Assembly: GCA_910583875.1 (NCBI GenBank) | Contig: CAJTXT010000003.1 | Coordinates: 62,001 to 126,000, forward strand | Reading direction: 5' to 3' | Length of the DNA: 64,000 bases | From: an uncultured Vampirovibrio sp. | Lineage (GTDB): Bacteria; Cyanobacteriota; Vampirovibrionia; Gastranaerophilales; Gastranaerophilaceae | In this document: positions 1-8,056 of the stretch, piece by piece | How the letters are laid out: every line of letters starts with the position of its first letter | Numbering within the stretch: the stretch's first letter is position 1 | Made by a program: the position numbers and the translations under genes | The notes under the pieces: model-generated | Databases searched by the model: none | The model's input: the letters and a program-made list of their open reading frames with translations, nothing else | Told to the model about the DNA's origin: nothing

Positions 1-357
1 TGAAATAAATTTAAATCTTGTTATATCAAAGTGTTCATAATTTTTAGAAGTTTCTTTACATGAAAAAACGAGATATTTATTAATGATTTTTGTATCATTT
101 ATATCTATCTCTATTAAGTCTTTTTGTTTTAATTCTAAAAGAAATTCTTGAAGCTGATTTTCAACATTTCTTGAAGCTGAATATTCCCTAATTTTTGTAT
201 AATCTTTTGTTGAAATAATAGTAAACCATAAATCTGACATTACACCTTTTAATACATAATATATACAATTTTTTACATCTTCTATTATGCTGAAGGAGGT
301 TTTTGTTTCATAAAAATAAGTTTTAGAACATACCCAAGGTGTTATCGATAAATTCAT
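1..357 (-). CDS. Partial protein with PqqD/RRE-like region (possible RiPP maturase, 5' end only)
   Basis: The minus strand stays open from an ATG at 357-355 to the window edge, giving the first 119 residues. It starts 4 bp after the stop of the Cys-rich peptide gene, so the two are probably translationally coupled; no clear Shine-Dalgarno lies in front of this ATG, and a GTG at 372-370 is an alternative start. Residues about 40-85 (SDLWFTIISTKDYTKI, then a helix ending LLELKQKDLIEI) have the spacing of PqqD-like winged-helix domains, which bind leader peptides in many RiPP systems. That match is by eye. The catalytic part lies outside the window, so a radical-SAM or other maturase is only a guess from context. 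Confidence 0.6.
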   Translation of the reverse strand, partial: MNLSITPWVCSKTYFYETKTSFSIIEDVKNCIYYVLKGVMSDLWFTIISTKDYTKIREYSASRNVENQLQEFLLELKQKDLIEIDINDTKIINKYLVFSCKETSKNYEHFDITRFKFIS

Positions 358-361
358 TTGA

Positions 362-547
362 TTATTTAACACAGTTATAATAGCCACCACATCTTCCGCA
401 ACTAGTATGGCAAGGTACAGCTAATTTAATAGAATCTTCATCTGGAATTTCAATTAATTCAGAAAACATTTCATTAATTTCTTTAATTGACATATTTCCA
501 ATAGCATCAAGTTCTTCATTATTGTTGTTGATGTTGTTATCTTCCAT
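362..547 (-). CDS. 61-aa peptide with acidic leader and Cys-rich C-terminus (putative RiPP precursor)
   Basis: Residues 1-42 are acidic and Asn-rich with a predicted helix (IKEINEMFSELIEI). The last 17 residues are PCHTSCGRCGGYYNCVK, with Cys at 46, 50, 53 and 59 (C-x3-C-x2-C-x5-C) and a Gly/Tyr-rich centre. The sharp change between leader and Cys-rich tail is the usual layout of a ribosomal peptide that is modified later. The gene overlaps the end of the ATP-grasp gene by 11 bp and is followed 4 bp later by a gene with an RRE-like region, so all three are probably one transcript. There is no signal peptide. A small metal-binding protein is the main alternative. No family name can be given from sequence alone. 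Confidence 0.7.
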   Translation of the reverse strand: MEDNNINNNNEELDAIGNMSIKEINEMFSELIEIPDEDSIKLAVPCHTSCGRCGGYYNCVK

Positions 548-1532
548 TTTTATTTCCTTTCAAATTTAACATATTTCCAAGCTTTATATTCCAATCTTTA
601 TATTTATCTGTAAAGTTATAAAATCCGGAATATGGTGTAAAAGTCATTTCTTCAAAATACAACTGACCATTATATGTCATCCAATCAACACGAACAAATT
701 TAAAGTCTTTACATAGTTCTTTGCTTAGTTCAACAGCTTTCTTTAAATTATCATCAACTTCTTCATTCACTACTTCTTCATATTCTTTTATTTTAAAATC
801 TATAGGCTTATAGTTTTCATCATAAGCGCTTACTTCATGTTTATCGTTTAATGAATGATTAACTTTTCGGAAAAGCTTGGGTTCTGAATTAAAACAATAT
901 ATTTCAATTGCTTCAGGCTCTTTTCTGCCTTCTTCAATCAGTAAAGGTTCAATGATTATTTTAGGAATAATGTTCTTATATTGAATTTCAAAGTCACTCC
1001 AACCAAAGAAACTTTGAATAAGCCAATTTTCCATTTGTACTTTTGTAAGTTTATAAATGATTTTGTTATCTAAATAGCCTTGTTTGTTTTTTACAACAAT
1101 ATGCCACTTACATCCGTGGTTACATTTTATGATAAATTTATCAGGCAAATTATCAAAATCAATTTCCTCAAAAGTATTACAAATTTGTAAAACAGGTTTT
1201 AAGTATTGTTCACCAATTTTTTCTTTTACCCAATCTCTAACAAGAACTTTATCAGTTAACTGTGCTTTGATTGGAAGATTATCATATAATTTTAACCATT
1301 GAATTTTTTCATTTATTGTCTTTGGATTACGTAAATTCAATTTTTTATCTGTTTTAAATAAATATGCTTTCTTTAAATGATTTGGATATTCTTTTTCATC
1401 CAATCTCATTAAATAAGTATACTCAAATATGGACTGACCAATATTTTTTCGACCATCCATGTATTTATTTGTTTTATTTTCAAAACTAAATTTTTCTTTT
1501 ATTGTGTCTATTATTGATTCTAACATTTTCAT
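537..1532 (-). CDS. TupA-like ATP-grasp amidoligase
   Basis: A 331-aa protein of the TupA-like ATP-grasp family, whose founding member makes the polyglutamyl part of teichuronopeptide. These enzymes join carboxyl and amino groups using ATP. Visible family marks are the N-terminal stretch with RNPKTINEKIQWLKLYDN, KFIIKCNHG near residue 133 for nucleotide binding, IIIEPLL near 193, and the metal-binding C-terminal end RVDWMTYNGQLYFEEMTFTP near 283-302. The length is normal. It is the first gene of the peptide operon and overlaps the Cys-rich peptide gene by 11 bp. That placement suggests it acts on the peptide rather than on cell-wall polymer, but this is inference. Its start codon follows a promoter directly, without a Shine-Dalgarno. 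Confidence 0.85.
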   Translation of the reverse strand: MKMLESIIDTIKEKFSFENKTNKYMDGRKNIGQSIFEYTYLMRLDEKEYPNHLKKAYLFKTDKKLNLRNPKTINEKIQWLKLYDNLPIKAQLTDKVLVRDWVKEKIGEQYLKPVLQICNTFEEIDFDNLPDKFIIKCNHGCKWHIVVKNKQGYLDNKIIYKLTKVQMENWLIQSFFGWSDFEIQYKNIIPKIIIEPLLIEEGRKEPEAIEIYCFNSEPKLFRKVNHSLNDKHEVSAYDENYKPIDFKIKEYEEVVNEEVDDNLKKAVELSKELCKDFKFVRVDWMTYNGQLYFEEMTFTPYSGFYNFTDKYKDWNIKLGNMLNLKGNKNGR

Positions 1533-1567
1533 ATATTAATTTTAACGTAGTTTCATATTTTTTGCAA
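1533..1567 (-). promoter_or_regulatory. Promoter of the peptide operon, leaderless type
   Basis: Read on the minus strand, TTGCAA (1567-1562), a 17-bp spacer and TAAAAT (1444-type -10 at 1544-1539) are followed by exactly 6 nt and then the ATG at 1532. There is no purine-rich Shine-Dalgarno, so transcription would begin at or beside the start codon. The same geometry recurs at other genes in the window. Confidence 0.6.
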
Positions 1568-1592
1568 CGGATATATAGATATATATTAAAAT

Positions 1593-1626
1593 AAAAAAGG
1601 AATTAGAAAATGCTAATTCCTTTTTT
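1593..1626. terminator. Hairpin terminator after the M49-like peptidase gene
   Basis: GGAATTAG (1599-1606) pairs with CTAATTCC (1613-1620) around a 6-nt loop, and the flanking A6 and T6 tracts extend the stem to 14 bp. On the minus strand the A tract becomes the U tract. The hairpin lies just after the stop at 1633 and before the peptide operon promoter, so it separates the two units. Confidence 0.85.
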
Positions 1627-1632
1627 ATTTTT

Positions 1633-3363
1633 TTATTTTTGTAACTTGTCTGCGAGCGGAGTAATTATCCTACCATTTAATGATTTATCTATTTCTTTTA
1701 ATTTCTTAGAAACATTTTCTATGTCTTTTGTCCAATGGAAATAATCATTAATAAATCTCTCGCCTCTATTAAAGTCTTGTGATAACTGGACTTCAATAAT
1801 TTCTGTAAGCATTTTTCTTGCAGTTGGTATCATTTTTTCTATATTGATATTAATGATACCTTCATTATTTACAGATAATGCACCTTCTTTAATAAAGAAG
1901 TATGCTTGCATAACAGTTCTAACTCTGTGTGCTTGCGAAAGTTCTGGTTTTGCTTTTAAGAAACAGTTAGCGCCAAATGTAACTAAAATTTGATTTTTTT
2001 CTTCTTCTGTATATACACCAGCATCTGTTAAGCAGTCTAATAAAGCTAAAGAACCCATATCTGCTTTATTTTCTTCAATTATATTCTTATATTTGCCTAG
2101 TGCTTCAGTTCCAGATTTTGGACCTAATGAGTGAACATTTTCATGCCCGATTGTAAACCAGTGGTCAGATTCCGGATTATAGTATTTATGAAGTTCTTGA
2201 TTTAAAGTCGCATCTAAACGTTTTTTTCTTCTTTCAAGTGCTTCAGGTGAATTGCTTGTTCTAACTTGTCTATGGTAAACATTTCTTCTTCCTCCTCCGA
2301 TAGTTAAGGATAATTTATCATTATTCGGAAGATTTTGAGCGATTGTTATACCTCCTCTATAAGAACCTTCATCACCTCTTAATGAAACAATATCAGCATC
2401 AACCATTGTTTGAAGGTTATCTTCATCGGAGGAGATATTTTGTTCATATTTTTCTTTTAACGGCATATTTTCTGCCATTAAAGGAAGATAATTTTTTACT
2501 TTTAATAAATCTTCTGTTCCTTTTTTATTCACTATTCCAACTCTAATACCGATTGAGTCTTTTGATATTGCAGTTATATTATTTTCTTCAAGCAGTTTTT
2601 TTAATTCTTCATCTTCAATAACGCTGCCTGTTAAAAGGTCTGCATATTGTTCTCTTGAAAGCGTAAATTCTAATGGAGTATCCTGTAATGATGCCCATTT
2701 TTTATCTGCATGAGCGTCCAGCATAGGGTCGTTTTCTCTTAAAGCTTTTGCTTGAAGAATTAAATATTCGTTAAAATCTTTATTTGTTGATGTTTTAGCG
2801 GCTTCTTCAAGTTCATTTGCTATTGCTGTAAATTCTTCTTTGAATTCTTCTGTATAGTCGAAAGCTTTTAATTTGTTTCCATCTCGTTTTACAATTGTTC
2901 TTTGGTTTAGGATTTTTTCGACTTCATCTTTTTCGCCATTTTTTAACATCTCTTTTAGGATTTTATGTAATTCTTCTTTTGATAAATCAGAAGGATAAAA
3001 AGCTTTACCTTCAAGAACTTTTGCTCCTTTTAAAAGAATAACGTGTTTAGATTCAGAGTCTATACCTATAATTCCTAATTGTGCATCAAATAAAATTTTT
3101 GTTAATTCAGCTTGTTTATTTCCTTTTTTTATTTCTTCTTCAAGATAATTAAGGAAAGGAATATTTAATTCGTTATCTTGTTTCATATAAACTATGTTTG
3201 CATAGTTTGCAGCTTTTACAAGATGTTTTAATGCTTCTTTATCGCCATCATCAAGATTTTGATATTCTTGAGCATCTTCTTTTAACATTTCCTTTTTTAT
3301 TAAGTAGTCTTTATGTGTTCTTTTTTCAAGTTCTTCTATTGTCAAATTTAGTTCAAAACTCAT
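1633..3363 (-). CDS. M49-like (dipeptidyl-peptidase III-like) zinc metallopeptidase
   Basis: A 576-aa protein without a signal peptide, so probably cytosolic. The zinc site is visible: GHENVHSLGP (HExxH, near residue 409) and EENKADMGSLALL about 25 residues later, which supplies the third ligand as in M49 peptidases and the peptidase part of plant Nudix-DPP III fusions. The preceding GGGRRNVYHRQVR segment also looks family-like. The N-terminal 200 residues are helical and unrecognised. The start has AGGAGG directly upstream. It stands alone, with its own terminator, between a membrane protein and the peptide operon. Peptidase activity is inferred from the motifs; the substrate is unknown. Confidence 0.75.
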   Translation of the reverse strand: MSFELNLTIEELEKRTHKDYLIKKEMLKEDAQEYQNLDDGDKEALKHLVKAANYANIVYMKQDNELNIPFLNYLEEEIKKGNKQAELTKILFDAQLGIIGIDSESKHVILLKGAKVLEGKAFYPSDLSKEELHKILKEMLKNGEKDEVEKILNQRTIVKRDGNKLKAFDYTEEFKEEFTAIANELEEAAKTSTNKDFNEYLILQAKALRENDPMLDAHADKKWASLQDTPLEFTLSREQYADLLTGSVIEDEELKKLLEENNITAISKDSIGIRVGIVNKKGTEDLLKVKNYLPLMAENMPLKEKYEQNISSDEDNLQTMVDADIVSLRGDEGSYRGGITIAQNLPNNDKLSLTIGGGRRNVYHRQVRTSNSPEALERRKKRLDATLNQELHKYYNPESDHWFTIGHENVHSLGPKSGTEALGKYKNIIEENKADMGSLALLDCLTDAGVYTEEEKNQILVTFGANCFLKAKPELSQAHRVRTVMQAYFFIKEGALSVNNEGIININIEKMIPTARKMLTEIIEVQLSQDFNRGERFINDYFHWTKDIENVSKKLKEIDKSLNGRIITPLADKLQK

Positions 3364-3425
3364 AATAAAACCTCCTTGTACTTATGATAGTACTCGTTTT
3401 TATTATTAACAATAATCTAAATATA

Positions 3426-5234
3426 CTATTGCTGAAGAATTACATCAGGTACTTCATAGTAATGACAGCTAGAACATTTTTCTTTTGCATAATAACTGCC
3501 TTCTACATTTGCAAATCTAGATTTGTAGTTTGCAATTACTTTTGAAGGTATTTTAGGATTTTTTATACAGAATGTATATGCTGTATCATTTTCATAAGTA
3601 TTAACCGCTTTTACTTTTACGAATCTTGAATCTTGATAATATAAAAGTATTGGTATAGAAGAGCTGGAAGCTGCATCTGTTATTTTATTATTAGTCCAAT
3701 ATTTTACATTAGTTTGATTTAATCCTAATGTTTTTAATATACCCATTAATTCCGGAATATTTGGTAATCTTCCTCCATTAGCATAACAATATGCATCTTT
3801 TTCATGTTTTGTTTTGTATACCGGAGTTTGATTTACTAAGTCAAAAGCAGGTGAACAAAAACTTTGCTGCCATATTTGTCTTTCTTGTGAAAGTGTTAGA
3901 TTCCCATATTCAGTAAATGGATAATAACAAAGTCTTATATTATTGCTTGCTCTATTTTGAATTCTGTTTGTAAATGCCGCATCGTTTGTTTCATATTCTC
4001 TTTTAATTGATAGTGTTGGATTATATGAATAACCGGCTTGCAAAAGCTCTTTTAAAACTTCAGGTGAAACTGCTTTTACACTAAAATTAACATGCTTCTT
4101 TTCTGAATTAACAAGTTCTTCTTCAATGGGTTGTTCTGTAATTTGCGTATTTTTTTTATTAGTTCCTATTATGTTTGTAAGCGAGTTCAAATCAAATGGT
4201 TTTTCGGCCATAGATTGTATAGTTTCTTTATTTTCTTTTTGCACATTTCTATAGAAGTAATTTTTATTAGAAAAACCTCTGTTTTCATTAACTGTAGCTA
4301 CACAATAAATAGAAGGACTCACATTTGCAGGTTTCCTTTCTATTTCGTAAGACATATTTTTAAAATGAAGTACAAGGTTATGTTTTCCGTCTTTATCACT
4401 TGTCCAATAATATTTATCTCCAAATGTATCAAATTTATTGAAAACAATATGATAAATTTCAAGATAATTTGGAACACGTGCATCCATTGCACGGCAAAAT
4501 CTTTCAGCTGATTCATAATCACTATAAGGAAAGGAGTCTGTTGTATAGAAAAATGGTACTTCAATTTTATCTTGTGCCATTTTCTTTTTTGAATAGGCAT
4601 TTATTTTTTCATTTAATTTTAAAAAGTTAGTAGAGTAATTTATTGTAAGTTTTGAACTTTTATATTTATTTTGAGATTCAAAACTATTTACTTTAATAAG
4701 TGAATTTATTCCGTTATACAGACAGAAAATTACAAATACTATAAAGAATAAAATAAGTAATATATTTGACTCTGATTTTTTATTTTTATTTGAACGCAGA
4801 CTGGGAATAATATATGCAGGTACAACAAAATACATAAAAACCCCTAAAAGAATTGAAGGGAAAAGCATTGCAATTGTACTCATAAAGAAAGTGAATATAA
4901 AGGTTACGTTTGCTGCTTCTTTATTTAGATTAATAAGAGAAACTGTACTTATTATTAAAATAATAAATAAAAATATGAAAAATACTGCAATACTAATAGG
5001 ATAATTAATATAAAAAGCTTCTTTTTTTAATGAATTCAAATCTTTTCTTATTAAACTAGTTAGTAAATATATATATAGGAAAAATAAAAATCCGTTTGAA
5101 TAAGCACTTATAATAGTAAAATTGTCTTTTGCCGTATCAAACCCAAAAAATATTAAAAGATTAGCTGCAATAATTAAAATAGTAATTAATATATTTAATT
5201 TTAATAGCTCTTTTGGTGTATTTGTTTTTTTCAT
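3426..5234 (-). CDS. Membrane protein with two Lcl/DUF1566-like extracytoplasmic modules
   Basis: A 602-aa protein. Residues 1-190 hold about five hydrophobic segments. The rest is soluble and contains two repeats of a Cys-rich module: AERFCRAMDARVPNYLEIYHIV...YYWTSDKDG...SIYCVATV (about 240-330) and DAYCYANGGRLPNIPELMGIL...YWTNNK...AYTFCIKN (about 480-570). The pattern of an R(L/V)PN helix, a YWTS strand and a closing Cys resembles DUF1566/Lcl C-terminal, C-type-lectin-like domains. It ends with CSSCHYYE. The likely role is surface binding or display, which is inference. AGGAAAAAC precedes the ATG. It is divergent from kdsD across 90 bp and has no tight operon partner. Confidence 0.65.
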   Translation of the reverse strand: MKKTNTPKELLKLNILITILIIAANLLIFFGFDTAKDNFTIISAYSNGFLFFLYIYLLTSLIRKDLNSLKKEAFYINYPISIAVFFIFLFIILIISTVSLINLNKEAANVTFIFTFFMSTIAMLFPSILLGVFMYFVVPAYIIPSLRSNKNKKSESNILLILFFIVFVIFCLYNGINSLIKVNSFESQNKYKSSKLTINYSTNFLKLNEKINAYSKKKMAQDKIEVPFFYTTDSFPYSDYESAERFCRAMDARVPNYLEIYHIVFNKFDTFGDKYYWTSDKDGKHNLVLHFKNMSYEIERKPANVSPSIYCVATVNENRGFSNKNYFYRNVQKENKETIQSMAEKPFDLNSLTNIIGTNKKNTQITEQPIEEELVNSEKKHVNFSVKAVSPEVLKELLQAGYSYNPTLSIKREYETNDAAFTNRIQNRASNNIRLCYYPFTEYGNLTLSQERQIWQQSFCSPAFDLVNQTPVYKTKHEKDAYCYANGGRLPNIPELMGILKTLGLNQTNVKYWTNNKITDAASSSSIPILLYYQDSRFVKVKAVNTYENDTAYTFCIKNPKIPSKVIANYKSRFANVEGSYYAKEKCSSCHYYEVPDVILQQ

Positions 5235-5290
5235 GTTTTTCCTGCTTTTATATTTTCTGAAAAATTATTTTTATATGAATATTATTATAG

Positions 5291-5318
5291 TATAATTAAT
5301 TGTGTAGTTGAGGGAAGG
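5291..5318 (+). promoter_or_regulatory. -10 box and Shine-Dalgarno deciding the kdsD start
   Basis: TATAAT lies at 5291-5296 with no clear -35. GAGGGAAGG (5310-5318) is 7 nt before the GTG at 5326. An upstream TTG at 5308 is in frame, but it would overlap this ribosome site, so GTG 5326 is preferred. Confidence 0.6.
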
Positions 5319-5325
5319 TTTTATT

Positions 5326-6309
5326 GTGAAAATTATACAAAAAGAAACATTGACAGAGCTTGCAAAAGAAGTCTTTCAGATAGAAGCCGATGCTGTTTTA
5401 AGATTAAAAGACAGATTAAATGATAATTTAGAACAAGCAATAAAAGTAATTATTAATTCAAAAGGACGTGTAATAGTTACGGGAATGGGTAAATCCGGTT
5501 TAATAGGCCGCAAGATTGCAGCTACACTTTCTTCAACAGGTACACCATCTTATTTTTTACATCCTGCTGAAAGTACACATGGTGATTCCGGAATAATTAC
5601 AAGAGAAGATGTTGTTATTGCTATTTCTAACAGCGGTGAAACAACTGAATTATTGAATCTTCTTCCTTTAATTAAAAGATTTGAAGTTCCTTTAATTGTT
5701 CTTGCAGGAAATCAAAATTCCACATTAGGAAAATGTGCAGATATCTATTTTGATATATCTGTGGAAAAAGAAGCTTGCCCGTTAGGCAAAGCCCCGACAG
5801 CAAGTACTACTGCAACGTTGGCAATGGGCGATGCTATTGCTGTATGTTTATTAAAACAAAGAGGATTTTCAACTGAAGATTTCCTTTTATATCATCCATC
5901 CGGTACACTCGGTAAAGGTGTTATATATGTTGTTTCTGATTTGATGATTAAAGATAAATCACTTTTGCCAATTGCACATGAAGATGATACCTTCCTTGAA
6001 ACAGTAGATTTGATTTCTAAAAAACGACTAGGTTGTGCTTTAATTGTTAATGATGAAAATAAATTAACAGGTTTGTTAACAGATGGTGATATAAGAAGAA
6101 TTTTATTAAGATATCCTGATGTTTCAGTTTTAAGAAATAAATCTGTTATGACTAAAAATCCAAAAACTATTTCTGCTGATTCAATGGCAACAAAGGCTCT
6201 TGCATTTATGGAAAAATATTCAATAACATCCTTAGCTGTATGTGATGAAAATAATACGCCAATGGGAATAATACATATTCATGATTTATTGAAAGCAGGT
6301 ATTGCATAA
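5326..6309 (+). CDS. kdsD: Arabinose-5-phosphate isomerase
   Basis: Converts ribulose 5-phosphate to arabinose 5-phosphate, the first step toward Kdo for the LPS core. The 327-aa product has an N-terminal SIS sugar-isomerase domain with GMGKSGLIGRKIAATLSSTGTP and the HPAESTHGD and ISNSGETTEL signatures, followed by two CBS domains (about 205-325). This is the full KdsD/KpsF layout. The GTG start is chosen because GAGGGAAGG sits 7 nt upstream. The stop overlaps the ATG of kdsC, so both enzymes of the pathway are translated together. Divergently placed from a membrane-protein gene. Confidence 0.95.
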   Translation: MKIIQKETLTELAKEVFQIEADAVLRLKDRLNDNLEQAIKVIINSKGRVIVTGMGKSGLIGRKIAATLSSTGTPSYFLHPAESTHGDSGIITREDVVIAISNSGETTELLNLLPLIKRFEVPLIVLAGNQNSTLGKCADIYFDISVEKEACPLGKAPTASTTATLAMGDAIAVCLLKQRGFSTEDFLLYHPSGTLGKGVIYVVSDLMIKDKSLLPIAHEDDTFLETVDLISKKRLGCALIVNDENKLTGLLTDGDIRRILLRYPDVSVLRNKSVMTKNPKTISADSMATKALAFMEKYSITSLAVCDENNTPMGIIHIHDLLKAGIA

Positions 6310-6815
6310 TGTTTAATTTAGATTTAAGAAATAAAGCACAAAAAATAAAACTTGTTGTATTTGATGTTGATGGGGTAATGACTGACGGCAGCATTACTTA
6401 TGATGAAAATGGCGTAGAATATAAAACTTTTAACGCAAAAGACGGTCAAGGAATTGTAATGATAACAAAAGCAGGAATTAAAACTGCAATTATTACTGCA
6501 AGAGAAAACGGAACAGTTAAACATCGTTTTGAAAATCTTGGAATGACAAAATTATATATGGGACAAAAAAATAAAATTATAGCTATGAAAGAAATGTTAG
6601 AAGAGTATAATCTTTCATTTTCTCAAGTTGCATATATGGGTGATGATTTACCAGATTTATGTATTTTACGCGAAGTAGGACTGGCATGCTGTCCTAGTGA
6701 TGCTGTTAAAGAAGTAAAAGATGTATGTCATTTTATATCTTCCAAACGCGGCGGCCGCGGTGCAGTTCGAGAATTAACAGATTTAATCTATAAGACACAG
6801 CATAAGACAGTTTAA
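6309..6815 (+). CDS. kdsC: 3-deoxy-D-manno-octulosonate 8-phosphate phosphatase
   Basis: A HAD-superfamily phosphatase that removes phosphate from Kdo 8-P. The 168-aa protein has the family's compact form without a cap domain: VVFDVDGVMTDG with nucleophile Asp19 and acid/base Asp21, KDGQGIVMI, the lysine region around KHRFENLGM, and MGDDLPDLCIL for metal binding. Length is typical for KdsC tetramers. It overlaps kdsD by one base (TAATG). The gene ends inside the left arm of a long palindrome shared with the convergent coaX. Kdo 8-P synthase is not in this window. Confidence 0.95.
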   Translation: MFNLDLRNKAQKIKLVVFDVDGVMTDGSITYDENGVEYKTFNAKDGQGIVMITKAGIKTAIITARENGTVKHRFENLGMTKLYMGQKNKIIAMKEMLEEYNLSFSQVAYMGDDLPDLCILREVGLACCPSDAVKEVKDVCHFISSKRGGRGAVRELTDLIYKTQHKTV

Positions 6816-6921
6816 TAAATAAAGAAAAACAGATAGAAATCTATTTCTCGTCCTGTGATTTTTAGATACCTAAAATCAATGGACTTCGAAATAAATTTCT
6901 ATCTGTTTTTCTTTATTTATT
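6814..6921. terminator. 108-bp palindrome between convergent kdsC and coaX, with shared 35-bp core
   Basis: Arms 6814-6840 and 6895-6921 are perfect 27-bp inverted copies. The right arm contains the coaX stop codon and the left arm the end of the kdsC stop. The centre (6850-6884) is the core GTCCTGTGATTT-11 nt-AAATCAATGGAC, itself an imperfect hairpin, which recurs at 49364-49398 and 49499-49533 inside unrelated arms. It probably works as a two-way transcription terminator. How arms of unique sequence stay perfect is discussed in the findings. Confidence 0.7.
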
Positions 6922-7677
6922 CATATCAAAAAGAATTTTTGCACCTATCAAAGTTAAATCAGGACTAATATAATCAAATTTTCTTCTTAAGTATTTGCTG
7001 ATAACTGAAGAATATCCGCCGGTGGCAATGATTGTTGCTTTAGAACCGAGTTCATTTTCGCATTCTGATATAAGTCCGTCAATCATTGCAGCATGACCTC
7101 TAACAATACCGGATAACATAGCATCTATGGTATTTCGTCCTATAGCATGTTCTGGTGCTTCAATATTTAATTTAGGAAGTTTTGATGTTTTAGAACTTAA
7201 CGCTTCAGCTTGTATTTTCATACCGGCAGTAATAATTCCTCCGATAAATTCATTATTTTTATCCACAATATCAAAAGATGTAGCTGTTCCAAAGTCAACA
7301 ACAATTGCCGGTGCTGAATATAAATATGCTGCGGCACAAGCATTTGCTATTCTATCAGCTCCAACTTGAGACGGACTATCTGTTTTCAAAGTTACATTCA
7401 TTTTTAGTTTGTGTGAAACAACTAATGAGTCTATCCCCATATATTTTTTTAATGCTATTTGCAGTTTTTCTGTTAACTGTACAACAACACTTGAGATAAT
7501 AGCCTGATTTATTTGCTTTTCTGAATTTATTTCTTTTAATAAGTTCTTTAGAAAAACACCATACTCATCTTCTGTTCTTGTGATTTCTGTAGATAAGCGC
7601 CAGGAATGAATTATATTATTTCCGTCAAAAACGCCAAGTGTAATATTTGTATTACCTATATCAATTGTTAATAGCAT
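6913..7677 (-). CDS. coaX: Type III pantothenate kinase
   Basis: Phosphorylates pantothenate in the first committed step of CoA synthesis. The 254-aa protein is full length for CoaX. It shows the ASKHA-fold motifs DIGNTNITLGVF at the N-terminus, GADRIANACAA around residue 104, VVDFGTATSFD around 127 and GGIITAGMKIQAEAL around 145, with IIATGGYS near the end. Type III enzymes use monovalent cations and are not inhibited by CoA (family knowledge). AAGGAA precedes the ATG. panB and panC in the same window supply its substrate. It converges on kdsC across a long palindrome that covers its stop codon. Confidence 0.95.
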   Translation of the reverse strand: MLLTIDIGNTNITLGVFDGNNIIHSWRLSTEITRTEDEYGVFLKNLLKEINSEKQINQAIISSVVVQLTEKLQIALKKYMGIDSLVVSHKLKMNVTLKTDSPSQVGADRIANACAAAYLYSAPAIVVDFGTATSFDIVDKNNEFIGGIITAGMKIQAEALSSKTSKLPKLNIEAPEHAIGRNTIDAMLSGIVRGHAAMIDGLISECENELGSKATIIATGGYSSVISKYLRRKFDYISPDLTLIGAKILFDMNK

Positions 7678-7758
7678 TGTATTTCCTTTTTTCTTATTCT
7701 ACCAAAAACAAATTTTATGCTACAATTAATGCTGTTGATACAGGTTGGAGTTGTTGTA

Positions 7759-8055
7759 ATGATAGATTTTTTAATACAAAGTTTTCATATAAAATCAATG
7801 AGTATTTATGAAGCAGGCATGTTAATATGCTTTGGTGCAAGCTGGCCTTTTGCAGTTATGAAAACATATAAAACAAAAAATGTTAAAGGAAAAAGCAGAC
7901 TGTTTTTAACTTTAATTATTCTCGGTTATGTTTTTGGAATGATTAATAAAATACTGAATTCTGTGGATATCGTTTTTTGGCTATATGTTATAAACTTATT
8001 ATTAGTTAGTACTGATTTTGTTTTCTGTTTAATGTACAGAAACAGAGAGGATTAA
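7759..8055 (+). CDS. Small PQ-loop-like three-helix membrane protein
   Basis: A 98-aa hydrophobic protein with three predicted membrane helices. The segment CFGASWPFAVMKTYKTKNVKGKS, with a Pro in the first helix followed by a basic loop, resembles half-transporters of the PQ-loop/SemiSWEET type; this is a weak match by eye. The ATG at 7759 is preferred because GGAG lies 8 nt upstream and a TACAAT -10 box sits at 7721-7726, after an in-frame ATG at 7717. The next gene begins 1 bp after the stop, so the two form an operon. The substrate is unknown. Confidence 0.65.
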   Translation: MIDFLIQSFHIKSMSIYEAGMLICFGASWPFAVMKTYKTKNVKGKSRLFLTLIILGYVFGMINKILNSVDIVFWLYVINLLLVSTDFVFCLMYRNRED

Positions 8056-8056
8056 G

